Both the position numbers and the translations under genes were made by a program. DNA of 64,000 nucleotides from positions 1 through 64,000 of the forward strand of contig CAJXMO010000003.1 in NCBI GenBank assembly GCA_913056495.1, read 5' to 3'. Source of the DNA: an uncultured Alteromonadaceae bacterium. Lineage in GTDB: Bacteria; Pseudomonadota; Gammaproteobacteria; Enterobacterales; Alteromonadaceae. The notes beneath the pieces are model-generated. The model saw nothing but the letters and a program-made list of their open reading frames with translations, did no database searches and had not been told where the DNA came from. Each line of letters opens with the position of its first letter. Position 1 is the stretch's first letter. This document shows positions 56,555 through 64,000 of this stretch, piece after piece.

Positions 56555-57865
56555 ATGTTATTAAACCCATCAGAACTGGAACAGCTCAAGCTGTTTGCAG
56601 ACCAAAATGCCCAATTGGTTGTTGGCTTAAGTGGTGGAGTTGATTCAATTGTTTTGCTGGATATCTTACACAAAAGCATCCAGCAGGAAAAAATTTATAT
56701 TCAACTTAGCGCGATTCATGTGCATCATGGCCTAAGTGAGCAAGCCGATCACTGGTTGCAGTTTTGCGAATCTTTTTGTCAGCAAAAAAATATAGCGTTT
56801 CAGGCTCGTAAAGTTCAATTATCCAAAGCAAATCGTCAGAGTTTGGAAGCGGTTGCCAGAGATGCCAGATACCAGGTATTTGATGCGTTAACTGAATCTA
56901 ATACGATAGTTGCAACAGCCCAGCATTTAAATGATCAGGCTGAAACCTTTTTACTCAGATTAAAGCGCGGAAGCGGGCCGGGCGGGCTTGCTGCCATGGC
57001 GCGACTTGCTCCGTTACCTCAATCTGACGTAAACCAGAATAAAAGCGTTTGGCGACCTTTTTTAACGATCAAAAAGCAACAAATTCTGGACTATGCAAAA
57101 TTGCATGATCTCACCTGGGTTGAAGATGATAGTAATCAGAATGATGCTTTTGATCGAAATTTTTTACGAAACCAGATACTACCTCTGATTGAGCAAAGGT
57201 GGCCGGAATTTCAAACCTGCGTAGCACGCAGTGCTGAACTTTGTCAGCAGGAACAAAGCATTTTAGCCAGTGTAGCAGCCGATGATTTAGCTTTAATCAC
57301 TGAAGCGGCTGAGGCTCATATTATTAATCTGGAAAACCTTAGCGCACTGGATTATGCCCGCCAGAATAATGTAATTAGGTATTGGTTAGCGGGCTTAAAT
57401 GAGCCAATGCCTTCACAGATCTTGCTTAAACAAATTATTGATAATCTGCATGTTGAATCTGACCAGCAACCTAAGATTCAGCTTCAGCAAGGCGAGTTGT
57501 GGCAATACAAAAGTAGACTTTATTATTATAACTGCACACAGATTAAAAAATTGAAACTCACACCGGATGATACCAAACTCGATTCGGCTAAGTTAAACTC
57601 AGGCATGATCACAATCAGTCTGTCTAACGGCCAGACTCTGAAACTGGACTGTTCTGATATTCAAATAAAACCGGATGATAGAGCTGAGATTTGTTTTAGC
57701 CCGGCATTAAAAACTAAATGTCGGCCAAAATACAGAAACTGTAGCAAAACCATTAAACAATGTTTGCAGGAGCTGGAAGTGCCGGTTTGGCAAAGGGCGC
57801 ATATTCCGTATTTATTTATTAACGGCCAATTGAAAGCCGCAATCGGCTACTGGGAGTGTGAATAA
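56555..57865 (+). CDS. tilS: tRNA(Ile)-lysidine synthase
   Basis: Converts C34 of tRNA-Ile2 to lysidine so that AUA is read. 436 residues; PP-loop SGGVDS at 26-31, followed by VHHGLS, RDARYQVF and FLRNQILP, then a C-terminal TilS domain. The ATG at 56555 is chosen over the TTG at 56549. Overlaps arfB by one base. Confidence 0.95.
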   Translation: MLLNPSELEQLKLFADQNAQLVVGLSGGVDSIVLLDILHKSIQQEKIYIQLSAIHVHHGLSEQADHWLQFCESFCQQKNIAFQARKVQLSKANRQSLEAVARDARYQVFDALTESNTIVATAQHLNDQAETFLLRLKRGSGPGGLAAMARLAPLPQSDVNQNKSVWRPFLTIKKQQILDYAKLHDLTWVEDDSNQNDAFDRNFLRNQILPLIEQRWPEFQTCVARSAELCQQEQSILASVAADDLALITEAAEAHIINLENLSALDYARQNNVIRYWLAGLNEPMPSQILLKQIIDNLHVESDQQPKIQLQQGELWQYKSRLYYYNCTQIKKLKLTPDDTKLDSAKLNSGMITISLSNGQTLKLDCSDIQIKPDDRAEICFSPALKTKCRPKYRNCSKTIKQCLQELEVPVWQRAHIPYLFINGQLKAAIGYWECE

Positions 57866-58278
57866 TGCTAGTGATTTCAAATAGCGTGAGCATACCCGAT
57901 AATGAGATTGAGTTAAATTTTGTGCGCTCTCAAGGCGCGGGCGGACAAAACGTAAATAAGGTGAATACCGCGGTTCACTTACGCTTTGATATTCAGGCTT
58001 CCAGTTTACCTGACTTTTATAAAGAAAAACTGCTTAACTTACGTGACAGTCGGATCACTAAAGACGGCGTGATTGTGATTAAAGCTCAGACCGAGCGCTC
58101 ACAGGATGATAATCGTACTCAGGCACTGGAGCGACTGGCCAGCCTGATTCGTTCTGTGAATAAAGTTCAAAGAAAACGTATTGCGACTAAACCAACCCGA
58201 TCATCTCAACGAAAGCGGGTCGATAATAAAACCAAACGCGGAGAGGTGAAAAAAGGGCGCGGAAAAATTCGCTTTTAA
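57865..58278 (+). CDS. arfB: Alternative ribosome-rescue factor ArfB (YaeJ)
   Basis: Peptidyl-tRNA hydrolase that frees ribosomes stalled at mRNA ends. 137 residues; the GGQ motif is at 26-28 (GAGGQNVNK) and the tail is strongly basic (QRKRVDNKTKRGEVKKGRGK), the part that enters the empty mRNA channel. Coupled to tilS. Confidence 0.95.
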   Translation: MLVISNSVSIPDNEIELNFVRSQGAGGQNVNKVNTAVHLRFDIQASSLPDFYKEKLLNLRDSRITKDGVIVIKAQTERSQDDNRTQALERLASLIRSVNKVQRKRIATKPTRSSQRKRVDNKTKRGEVKKGRGKIRF

Positions 58279-58392
58279 TGCGTGAGTCGGACAATAAAAT
58301 AACAAAGCACAATAGTCTAAGATAAGCCCCCAAATTGAGAGCTTAGGTTATTTAGCTGAAGCCGATATTGAAAATAGTTTTTTGAGGTTAGA

Positions 58393-58608
58393 TTAGAATT
58401 TTTCTGATAGTTTTTGGGATAATTTATGGATCCCGGGTCCGGAGATAAACGATATTACACCGGCAGCAGGCCAAGCTAAAAACCAGGCAGACATCCAGTA
58501 TTCACCGAAATTTTTAATTAAACCCACGTTGATATAGGTTACCCAAGCAGACATAAAAAACGTTAGTACAAATGACATCAATACAGCAAAAATAAACCTG
58601 TGTTTCAT
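58393..58608 (-). CDS. Small membrane protein, DUF2798 family
   Basis: A 71-residue protein with two membrane helices (FIFAVLMSFVLTFFMSAWVTY and WFLAWPAAGVISFISGP); the WPAA turn and PGIHKL end fit DUF2798. The ATG at 58608 has GGAG upstream. Function unknown; divergent from the LysR-type gene, which often controls its divergent neighbour. Confidence 0.8.
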   Translation of the reverse strand: MKHRFIFAVLMSFVLTFFMSAWVTYINVGLIKNFGEYWMSAWFLAWPAAGVISFISGPGIHKLSQKLSEKF

Positions 58609-58713
58609 CTCTAATTTCTCCAAGCTATTTAAACGACAGAATATAATTTAATTAATTTCATTTTTATCGTACATATGTATTATTGAGACTTCTATTTTCA
58701 TATTTGCAAAGTG

Positions 58714-59601
58714 ATGCTAGATAATCTAAAGGTTTTTATTTCTGCTGCGGAGCAAAAAAGCTTAACGGGTGCTGCTCTGGAACTTAACATGACTATCGCC
58801 ACGGCCTCCCGGCGTATTCAGGAACTCGAGCGCCAATTAAAGTGTGAATTATTTCATCGCTCAAACAAAGGCTTAGTTCTCACACCGACCGGTCAGTCAT
58901 ACTATAATGAAACTTCGGGTTTTATTCGTGAGTTAGATGTGCGCTTATGTAATTTAGACAAATCCTTGAATAGTCTGGAAGGTGAGCTTAGGGTTATGGT
59001 GCCGACTAATATCGGTAGCGGACCGCTTGATAACTTTTGGTGTTCTTTCGTAAAAAAGTATCCTTCGATTTCATTAAATATCGTATTAGGTGATCCGGGT
59101 GACGATGTTATTTCTAATCAGGTTGATATAGCCATTCGGTCAGGCCCTCAACAGAACTCTTCTTTAATTCAGCGCAAAATAGGTACAATTAAACCTATAT
59201 TAGTGGCTTCTTCATTCTTCGAATCTCACTTGCCCGAGCATTTATCTGAACTGGAGGAGTTGCCTAGTATAGCGGCTCAGTTATTTAGTGACTGGATACT
59301 GTATAAAGGCAATGAAAAACAAGTTTTACATAAAAAACATAATCATATTAGCAACGATATGGCCGTCACACTTAATTTGGTTAAAGCCGGATCTGGTGTC
59401 GCGCTTTTACCGGTCAGCATGATTTACAAGGAATTGGAAAATGGTGAACTGATACAAATTTTGCCGAATTGGAGTGGTGCTGCTCGAGAAATATCATTGC
59501 TTTGGCCCAAACAACGTACTCTTTCTGTTCGCGCCGTGAAGTTTCGTGAAGAATTATTACTATTTTTAAAGTGCCAAAATTGGTTCAATACGGCTGACTA
59601 A
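58714..59601 (+). CDS. LysR-family transcriptional regulator
   Basis: A 295-residue regulator: N-terminal winged helix (residues 2-60; LKVFISAAEQKSLTGAALELNMTIATASRRIQELE) and a C-terminal effector domain (about 88-290, ELRVMVPTNIG ... GSGVALLPVSM). ATG at 58714 rather than GTG at 58711. Target may be the divergent DUF2798 gene. Its end overlaps the converging AraC gene by 4 bases. Confidence 0.9.
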   Translation: MLDNLKVFISAAEQKSLTGAALELNMTIATASRRIQELERQLKCELFHRSNKGLVLTPTGQSYYNETSGFIRELDVRLCNLDKSLNSLEGELRVMVPTNIGSGPLDNFWCSFVKKYPSISLNIVLGDPGDDVISNQVDIAIRSGPQQNSSLIQRKIGTIKPILVASSFFESHLPEHLSELEELPSIAAQLFSDWILYKGNEKQVLHKKHNHISNDMAVTLNLVKAGSGVALLPVSMIYKELENGELIQILPNWSGAAREISLLWPKQRTLSVRAVKFREELLLFLKCQNWFNTAD

Positions 59602-60500
59602 TTCGTTTTTCGTGATTTATATTGCTGCGGTGATAGACCGTAATAGCCTTTAAATGCCCGGCAATAATGGCTGCTGCTGGTAAAGCCGGATTCAAATGCA
59701 GCTCGGGTAATTTGCATGCCTTTGGTGATGAATTCGGCAGACTTTTTAAGTCTTTGTTGAAGTTGAAATGCCTGTGGCGTACAGCCAAAATGTTGTTTAA
59801 ATTGCTGATAAAATTTACTTCTGCCCATGCAGGCCATTTTTGCTAAATGATCAATATCAAGCGGTTCATTTAAATGTCCGAGTATATAGTCGCAAACACA
59901 GGTCATACTATTTAAATCAGGTTGCTGACGGCTATGATAAAAAACAAACTCCCGGGTTTGTTGTCTGAGTAAACGAGCACTGAGTTCAGTTACGGCTAAA
60001 TCAATCATAAATTCACGATCTGCATCATTTTCACTATATAAGCTGACCATGCGCTTTAACAGGGCCTGAGTTGAAGCATTATGGTGTGTATGCAAAAGTT
60101 GGCTCTTGTATTGCCATTCACCAAAGCTGCTTAATATTGGGCTTTGGTAGTTCAATGAGTCAGCCACTTTTTGAATTCTACTTTCCGATATTTCAATTGC
60201 CAGACAAGTCGTGGGTGCATTTTCAGTTGCAAGTGGAAAGTCTATTTGCACGGATTGATTCGGGGCCATAATAAATGATTCATGCGGGTAAAAGTCCTGA
60301 TGCAGATTGATGTCATCAATATGCATGATCTTTTTACCTGTGATCATACCGCAAAACAGTAATTGCTCTGCATTTAAAGTCACTTTTTCGGCGGCCTGAT
60401 AGGTATCATAAATGCTCAGTTGGGTATCTTCCGCTAAAAAGCTTACCTTGTTTTCTACCAGGGTTTTTATTTCTCGATGAGGAAAAGGACTTGTGGTCAT
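59598..60500 (-). CDS. AraC-family transcriptional regulator
   Basis: A 300-residue regulator with a cupin-like ligand half (about 15-150) and a C-terminal pair of helix-turn-helices (LAKMACMGRSKFYQQFKQHF and ITRAAFESGFTSSSHYCRAFKGYYGLSPQQY). Divergent from the aldehyde dehydrogenase gene across 130 bases, so probably its activator, as at other AraC/aldehyde dehydrogenase loci. Confidence 0.9.
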   Translation of the reverse strand: MTTSPFPHREIKTLVENKVSFLAEDTQLSIYDTYQAAEKVTLNAEQLLFCGMITGKKIMHIDDINLHQDFYPHESFIMAPNQSVQIDFPLATENAPTTCLAIEISESRIQKVADSLNYQSPILSSFGEWQYKSQLLHTHHNASTQALLKRMVSLYSENDADREFMIDLAVTELSARLLRQQTREFVFYHSRQQPDLNSMTCVCDYILGHLNEPLDIDHLAKMACMGRSKFYQQFKQHFGCTPQAFQLQQRLKKSAEFITKGMQITRAAFESGFTSSSHYCRAFKGYYGLSPQQYKSRKTN

Positions 60501-60630
60501 TTTTATGTACTCTTAGTCAACTCGTTCGGATTCTAAGTCAAGTTTATTCTGTCGATAGCTTTATATTTTATACACCAAAATTACAAAATTAACATTATTT
60601 ATACGTTGAAAATAACTGAGGTGAATAAAT

Positions 60631-62151
60631 ATGATTTATGCAGAACCGAATACTCAAAATGCGGTTATTAACTTTCAAGCTGTATACAATAACTTTATTG
60701 ACGGCCAGTGGGTTGAGCCCTTAAGTGGCCAGTATATGGACAACATTAGCCCTGTTACGGGTCAGCCATTTTGTAAAGTTGCAAAATCAGATGCCAGGGA
60801 CATTGACTTAGCACTCGATGCCGCACATAAAGCCAAAGTAATGTGGGGTAAAACTTCAGTCACAGACAGATCCAATGCCCTATTAAAAATTGCTGATGTG
60901 ATAGAGCAGAACCTGGAAAAGCTCGCTGTGGCTGAAACTTGGGATAATGGCAAGGCCGTGCGCGAAACACTGGCAGCCGATATCCCTTTGGCGGCTGATC
61001 ATTTTCGCTATTTTGCCGGCTGTATCCGGGCGCAGGAAGGCAGTTTGGCCGAGTTGGATGAGCACACGGTTTCATACCATATTCATGAACCTCTGGGCGT
61101 GGTCGGACAGATTATTCCATGGAATTTTCCTATATTAATGGCGGCCTGGAAATTAGCACCTGCGCTTGCAGCTGGCAACTGTGTGGTGTTAAAACCAGCT
61201 GAACAAACACCTGCTTCCATTATGGTATTGGCTGAGTTAATAGACGGTATTTTACCTGATGGTGTGCTTAATATTGTTAATGGTATAGGTTCTGAAGCCG
61301 GGCAAGCACTGGCTATTAGTCAACGGATAGCAAAAATTGCATTCACAGGATCAACGCCAGTTGGTTCACATATTTTAAAATGTGCTGCAGAGAATATTAT
61401 TCCGTCAACTGTTGAACTGGGCGGAAAATCACCGAATATTTATTTTTCTGACGTTTTTGAACACGAAGATGCCTATTTAAATAAATGTATTGAAGGCGCG
61501 GTTCTGGCCTATTTTAATCAGGGGGAAGTTTGTACCTGTCCGTCACGCCTGTTTGTGCAGGAATCTGTGTACGATAAATTTATCGATAAAGTCATTGAAC
61601 GCAGTTTATCTATTAAAAGGGGCAATCCCTTGGATACTGAAACTCAGGTGGGGGCGCAAGCTTCTCAGGAACAATATGACAAAATATTAAGTTATATTGA
61701 AATCGGTAAAAAAGAAGGCGCCAAAGTTCTGTTAGGAGGGGAGGCTGAAAAATTAGCTGATAAGTTTGCCAGCGGGTTTTATGTTAAACCCACCTTGTTA
61801 GAAGGTACTAATGATATGCGGGTTTTTCAGGAAGAAATTTTCGGCCCGGTTATCGCCGTGACTAAATTTAAAGATGAGGCGCAGGCACTTGAACTGGCCA
61901 ATTCTACAGAGTTTGGTTTGGGGGCGGGTGTCTGGACGCGGGATATGAATAAGGCTTACCGTATGGGACGTAATATTGAAGCAGGGCGGGTCTGGACTAA
62001 CTGTTATCACATGTATCCGGCGCACGCGGCATTTGGTGGATATAAAAAATCCGGTGTGGGTCGGGAAACTCATAAAATGGCACTCGAGCATTACCAGCAA
62101 ACTAAAAACCTATTGGTCAGTTATGATATTAACCCACTTGGGTTTTTCTGA
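60631..62151 (+). CDS. NAD-dependent aldehyde dehydrogenase (AldB/ExaC type)
   Basis: Oxidises short aliphatic aldehydes such as acetaldehyde. 506 residues. PWNFP (oxyanion Asn), VELGGKSP (general base Glu), and [11 protein letters not shown] (nucleophile Cys) are present; the [11 protein letters not shown]-terminus is typical of the ExaC/AldB group. Ribosome site GAGGTG. Likely induced by the divergent AraC protein. Confidence 0.93.
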   Translation: MIYAEPNTQNAVINFQAVYNNFIDGQWVEPLSGQYMDNISPVTGQPFCKVAKSDARDIDLALDAAHKAKVMWGKTSVTDRSNALLKIADVIEQNLEKLAVAETWDNGKAVRETLAADIPLAADHFRYFAGCIRAQEGSLAELDEHTVSYHIHEPLGVVGQIIPWNFPILMAAWKLAPALAAGNCVVLKPAEQTPASIMVLAELIDGILPDGVLNIVNGIGSEAGQALAISQRIAKIAFTGSTPVGSHILKCAAENIIPSTVELGGKSPNIYFSDVFEHEDAYLNKCIEGAVLAYFNQGEVCTCPSRLFVQESVYDKFIDKVIERSLSIKRGNPLDTETQVGAQASQEQYDKILSYIEIGKKEGAKVLLGGEAEKLADKFASGFYVKPTLLEGTNDMRVFQEEIFGPVIAVTKFKDEAQALELANSTEFGLGAGVWTRDMNKAYRMGRNIEAGRVWTNCYHMYPAHAAFGGYKKSGVGRETHKMALEHYQQTKNLLVSYDINPLGFF

Positions 62152-62209
62152 TGATGAAGCCGCTTTGCCTGCATTGTTGCGGGCAAAGCGTATTGTTGTG
62201 GTATAAGCT

Positions 62210-63364
62210 TCAGCCTAAGGTTTTATTGATTGCCGTGACTAGTCGGTCAACAGCCGTCTCCAGTTCAGCCTCAGCGGCATTGGTAAAATTCAATCTCACA
62301 GCAGGATAAATGGTTTCACCCTGGCGATAAAATACCGCGCTTGGTACAACGGCCACATTATTATCAATTGCTGCTTTTGCCAGTTTATAGGTATCGCAGG
62401 CAGGCAGGCTTAACCAGATAAACATACCACCATCGACGTGATTAAACTTACAACCAGCGGGTAATTTTTGGTTAAGCTGTTCAGCCAACGTCAAATAGCG
62501 AGTGTGGTAAAGTGCACGTAATGTTTCAAGATGTTCGTTAAACTGACCATGACTTAGCAGATCTAATAAGACAGCTTGCATTGGCACCGAAGAATGTAAA
62601 TCCGATGACTGTTTTACTTTAATTAACGGATTGATCCACTCGGTTTTCCCGGTGACGACACCCAGGCGAATACCGGGCGTCGCAATTTTAGAAAATGAAC
62701 GCAGTACCAGTGCGTTGTCTTTGCAGAAGCTGGATACCAGTGGTTGAGCATTTCCATTAAATCTGAGTTCTCGATAGGGCACATCTTCAATTAAAGTGAC
62801 CCCATATTGGATGCAAAGTTGTGCCACTTTTTGTCTGACTGCCAGTGACCAGCATACACCGGTTGGATTATGAAAATCAGGCACCGCATAAAACATCACA
62901 ACGTTGCCGGTTGCAAATTTAGCTTCTAATTGGGTCAGATCAGGCCCGTCAAATCTTTGCTCAATACTTTCAATATTCGCTTGTGCCAGACCAAATACCT
63001 GAAGTGCACCCAGATAACTTGGGGCTTCCATCACAACCGTATCTCCCGGGTTTAAAAAGGCTCGAGCGATTAAATCCAGGCCTTGTTGGGAGCCGGTACA
63101 AACAACCGAACTATGATTATCCGCTTGCTGATACGTTTGCTTAAAATAGTCAAGTAAAGGGCCGTAGCCAGCAGTATGACCATATTGGAAAAGTTCAGGT
63201 CTGATGGCTAGATTGTTTAATGACTGCGCCATTAAGGCCATTGGAAAGCTTTCCCCATCCGGCAAGCCGCCTGCCAATGAAATGACCCCCTCTGCTTGAG
63301 CATCAGCCAGAATTTCCCGGATATATGAAGGTTGTATTTGTTGAAGTGATTGTGCGATTTTCAT
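62210..63364 (-). CDS. PLP-dependent class I/II aminotransferase (LysN/2-aminoadipate type)
   Basis: A 384-residue fold-type I aminotransferase. LAGGLPDGESFP, HNPTG, EDVPYRELRF and SFSKIATPGIRLG (PLP lysine) match the group of 2-aminoadipate/aromatic aminotransferases related to the catalytic half of MocR regulators. The ATG at 63364 is used; the frame to 63394 starts with TTG and has no ribosome site. Substrate uncertain. Confidence 0.9.
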   Translation of the reverse strand: MKIAQSLQQIQPSYIREILADAQAEGVISLAGGLPDGESFPMALMAQSLNNLAIRPELFQYGHTAGYGPLLDYFKQTYQQADNHSSVVCTGSQQGLDLIARAFLNPGDTVVMEAPSYLGALQVFGLAQANIESIEQRFDGPDLTQLEAKFATGNVVMFYAVPDFHNPTGVCWSLAVRQKVAQLCIQYGVTLIEDVPYRELRFNGNAQPLVSSFCKDNALVLRSFSKIATPGIRLGVVTGKTEWINPLIKVKQSSDLHSSVPMQAVLLDLLSHGQFNEHLETLRALYHTRYLTLAEQLNQKLPAGCKFNHVDGGMFIWLSLPACDTYKLAKAAIDNNVAVVPSAVFYRQGETIYPAVRLNFTNAAEAELETAVDRLVTAINKTLG

Positions 63365-63444
63365 AGTAAGTTCAACGGTAAATAATGTGAGCAAAAGCTT
63401 ACTGTAAAATATTGAAATAAAGATGTCTTTTTATGCGGTATTTG

Positions 63445-63478
63445 ATGTCCATTTATGCTTAAATGTATGTCCATTTAT
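63445..63478. promoter_or_regulatory. 12-base direct repeat, candidate AraC-type operator
   Basis: ATGTCCATTTAT occurs at 63445-63456 and 63467-63478, 22 bases apart (about two helical turns), between two divergent genes. AraC-type proteins bind direct repeats at such spacing. The second copy overlaps an in-frame ATG of the regulator, which argues for the later start. Confidence 0.5.
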
Positions 63479-63508
63479 AATACCCTTAGCTTGCCCGGAA
63501 AATTCAGA

Positions 63509-64000
63509 ATGGCTGATAGTCAAAAAATTTCGCGTATTAATGATGTATTGGCACATATTCATCAGGATATCAGTCTGCATTTACCCGCCAGTGAACTTGC
63601 GCGAATAGCCGCTTATTCCGAACAGCACTTTCACCGTATTTTTAAGGACGTGGTCGGTGAGTCAGTGCATGCTTATATTCGCCGTGCTCGATTGGAGTTT
63701 GCCGCAAATCAACTTATGTTTGATGTTAATGCGTCTATTTTAGATATAGCAACTAAAAGTGGATTTTCTTCGGTTTCATCTTTCAGTCGCGCGTTTAAAT
63801 CTATTTTTATGATATCTCCGGGTCAATGGCGTCAGTCTGAGAGTGAAAATAAAGATAAGCCTTATCTGAAAAGTGCTGAAATTGCCGAGGCTTACCGCCG
63901 ATTAGATAAAAGCAAATTGCCCAGTGTAAACATTATTACCTTGCCTGAGCGTCATGTCGCTTATGTGCGTCATAAGGGGTACGGTCGCTCTATCCGAGAT
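63509..64000 (+). CDS. AraC-family regulator, probably with GyrI-like domain (partial)
   Basis: Open to the end of the window, so only the first 164 residues are seen. Residues about 8-110 carry two helix-turn-helices (SELARIAAYSEQHFHRIFKD and DIATKSGFSSVSSFSRAFKSIFMISPGQW). After residue 135 the LPERHVAYVRHKGYGRS pattern is the beginning of a GyrI-like small-molecule-binding domain. The ATG at 63509 has GGAAAA upstream. Divergent from the aminotransferase, which it may control. Confidence 0.88.
   Translation, partial: MADSQKISRINDVLAHIHQDISLHLPASELARIAAYSEQHFHRIFKDVVGESVHAYIRRARLEFAANQLMFDVNASILDIATKSGFSSVSSFSRAFKSIFMISPGQWRQSESENKDKPYLKSAEIAEAYRRLDKSKLPSVNIITLPERHVAYVRHKGYGRSIRD

Noticed and set aside
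60860..61138. Several overlapping frames opposite the aldehyde dehydrogenase gene
   Set aside because: Antisense or shifted-frame shadows of a strongly conserved gene.

Overview
The window reads as a chromosome segment of a marine gammaproteobacterium of moderate-to-low GC, most likely Alteromonadales. The evidence is the uninterrupted cluster map/glnD/dapD divergent from rpsB-tsf-pyrH-frr-uppS-cdsA-dxr-rseP-bamA-skp-lpxD-fabZ-lpxA-lpxB-rnhB-dnaE-accA-tilS, the folX-yfcH and bamD/rluD-yfiH neighbourhoods, an H-NOX signalling operon, and many short intergenic palindromes of marine gammaproteobacterial type. A Catenovulum-like genus is a guess.

Layout. 1-6.7 kb: a truncated and an intact solute-binding-like protein, an SDR, a SlyA/MarR-regulated efflux operon (MarR-HlyD-FUSC) with a perfect inverted-repeat operator, and hemN. 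6.8-10.6 kb: tRNA-His with its promoter, then an AT-rich accessory block holding a fused AAA ATPase-TOPRIM protein (PARIS/OLD-like anti-phage type) and two small genes, one ending in a SEC-C-like zinc motif. 10.6-16 kb: pfkB-type sugar kinase, the alternative D-glutamate route MurL-MurD2, yfcH and folX. 16-23.9 kb: a MITE-like element, AI-2E family permease, an H-NOX/hybrid kinase/HD-GYP operon (nitric-oxide sensing to c-di-GMP turnover), bamD, rluD and pgeF. 24-26.6 kb: an integron-type cassette cluster with two clear attC sites, small cassette genes and no integrase in view. 26.7-32.8 kb: uraA-upp, small membrane proteins, a DUF2252 protein, a 1-kb repeat-rich gene-free zone, a yafJ-like amidotransferase and a DUF4405 protein. 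32.9-58.3 kb: conserved housekeeping block for translation, isoprenoid and lipid A precursors, envelope assembly, replication and fatty-acid synthesis, ending with tilS-arfB. 58.4-64 kb: DUF2798 protein, LysR, AraC with divergent aldehyde dehydrogenase, aminotransferase, and a divergent AraC-type regulator running off the end.

How genes work together: MurL and MurD2 overlap by 8 nt and should act consecutively on UDP-MurNAc-L-Ala-L-Glu. H-NOX, kinase and HD-GYP regulator are one tight operon. BamD and BamA/Skp serve outer-membrane protein assembly from separate loci. LpxD-FabZ-LpxA-LpxB share the hydroxyacyl-ACP and lipid A branch. The most novel-looking material is the three-gene block after tRNA-His and the attC-bearing cassette cluster; both are accessory insertions in otherwise conserved surroundings.
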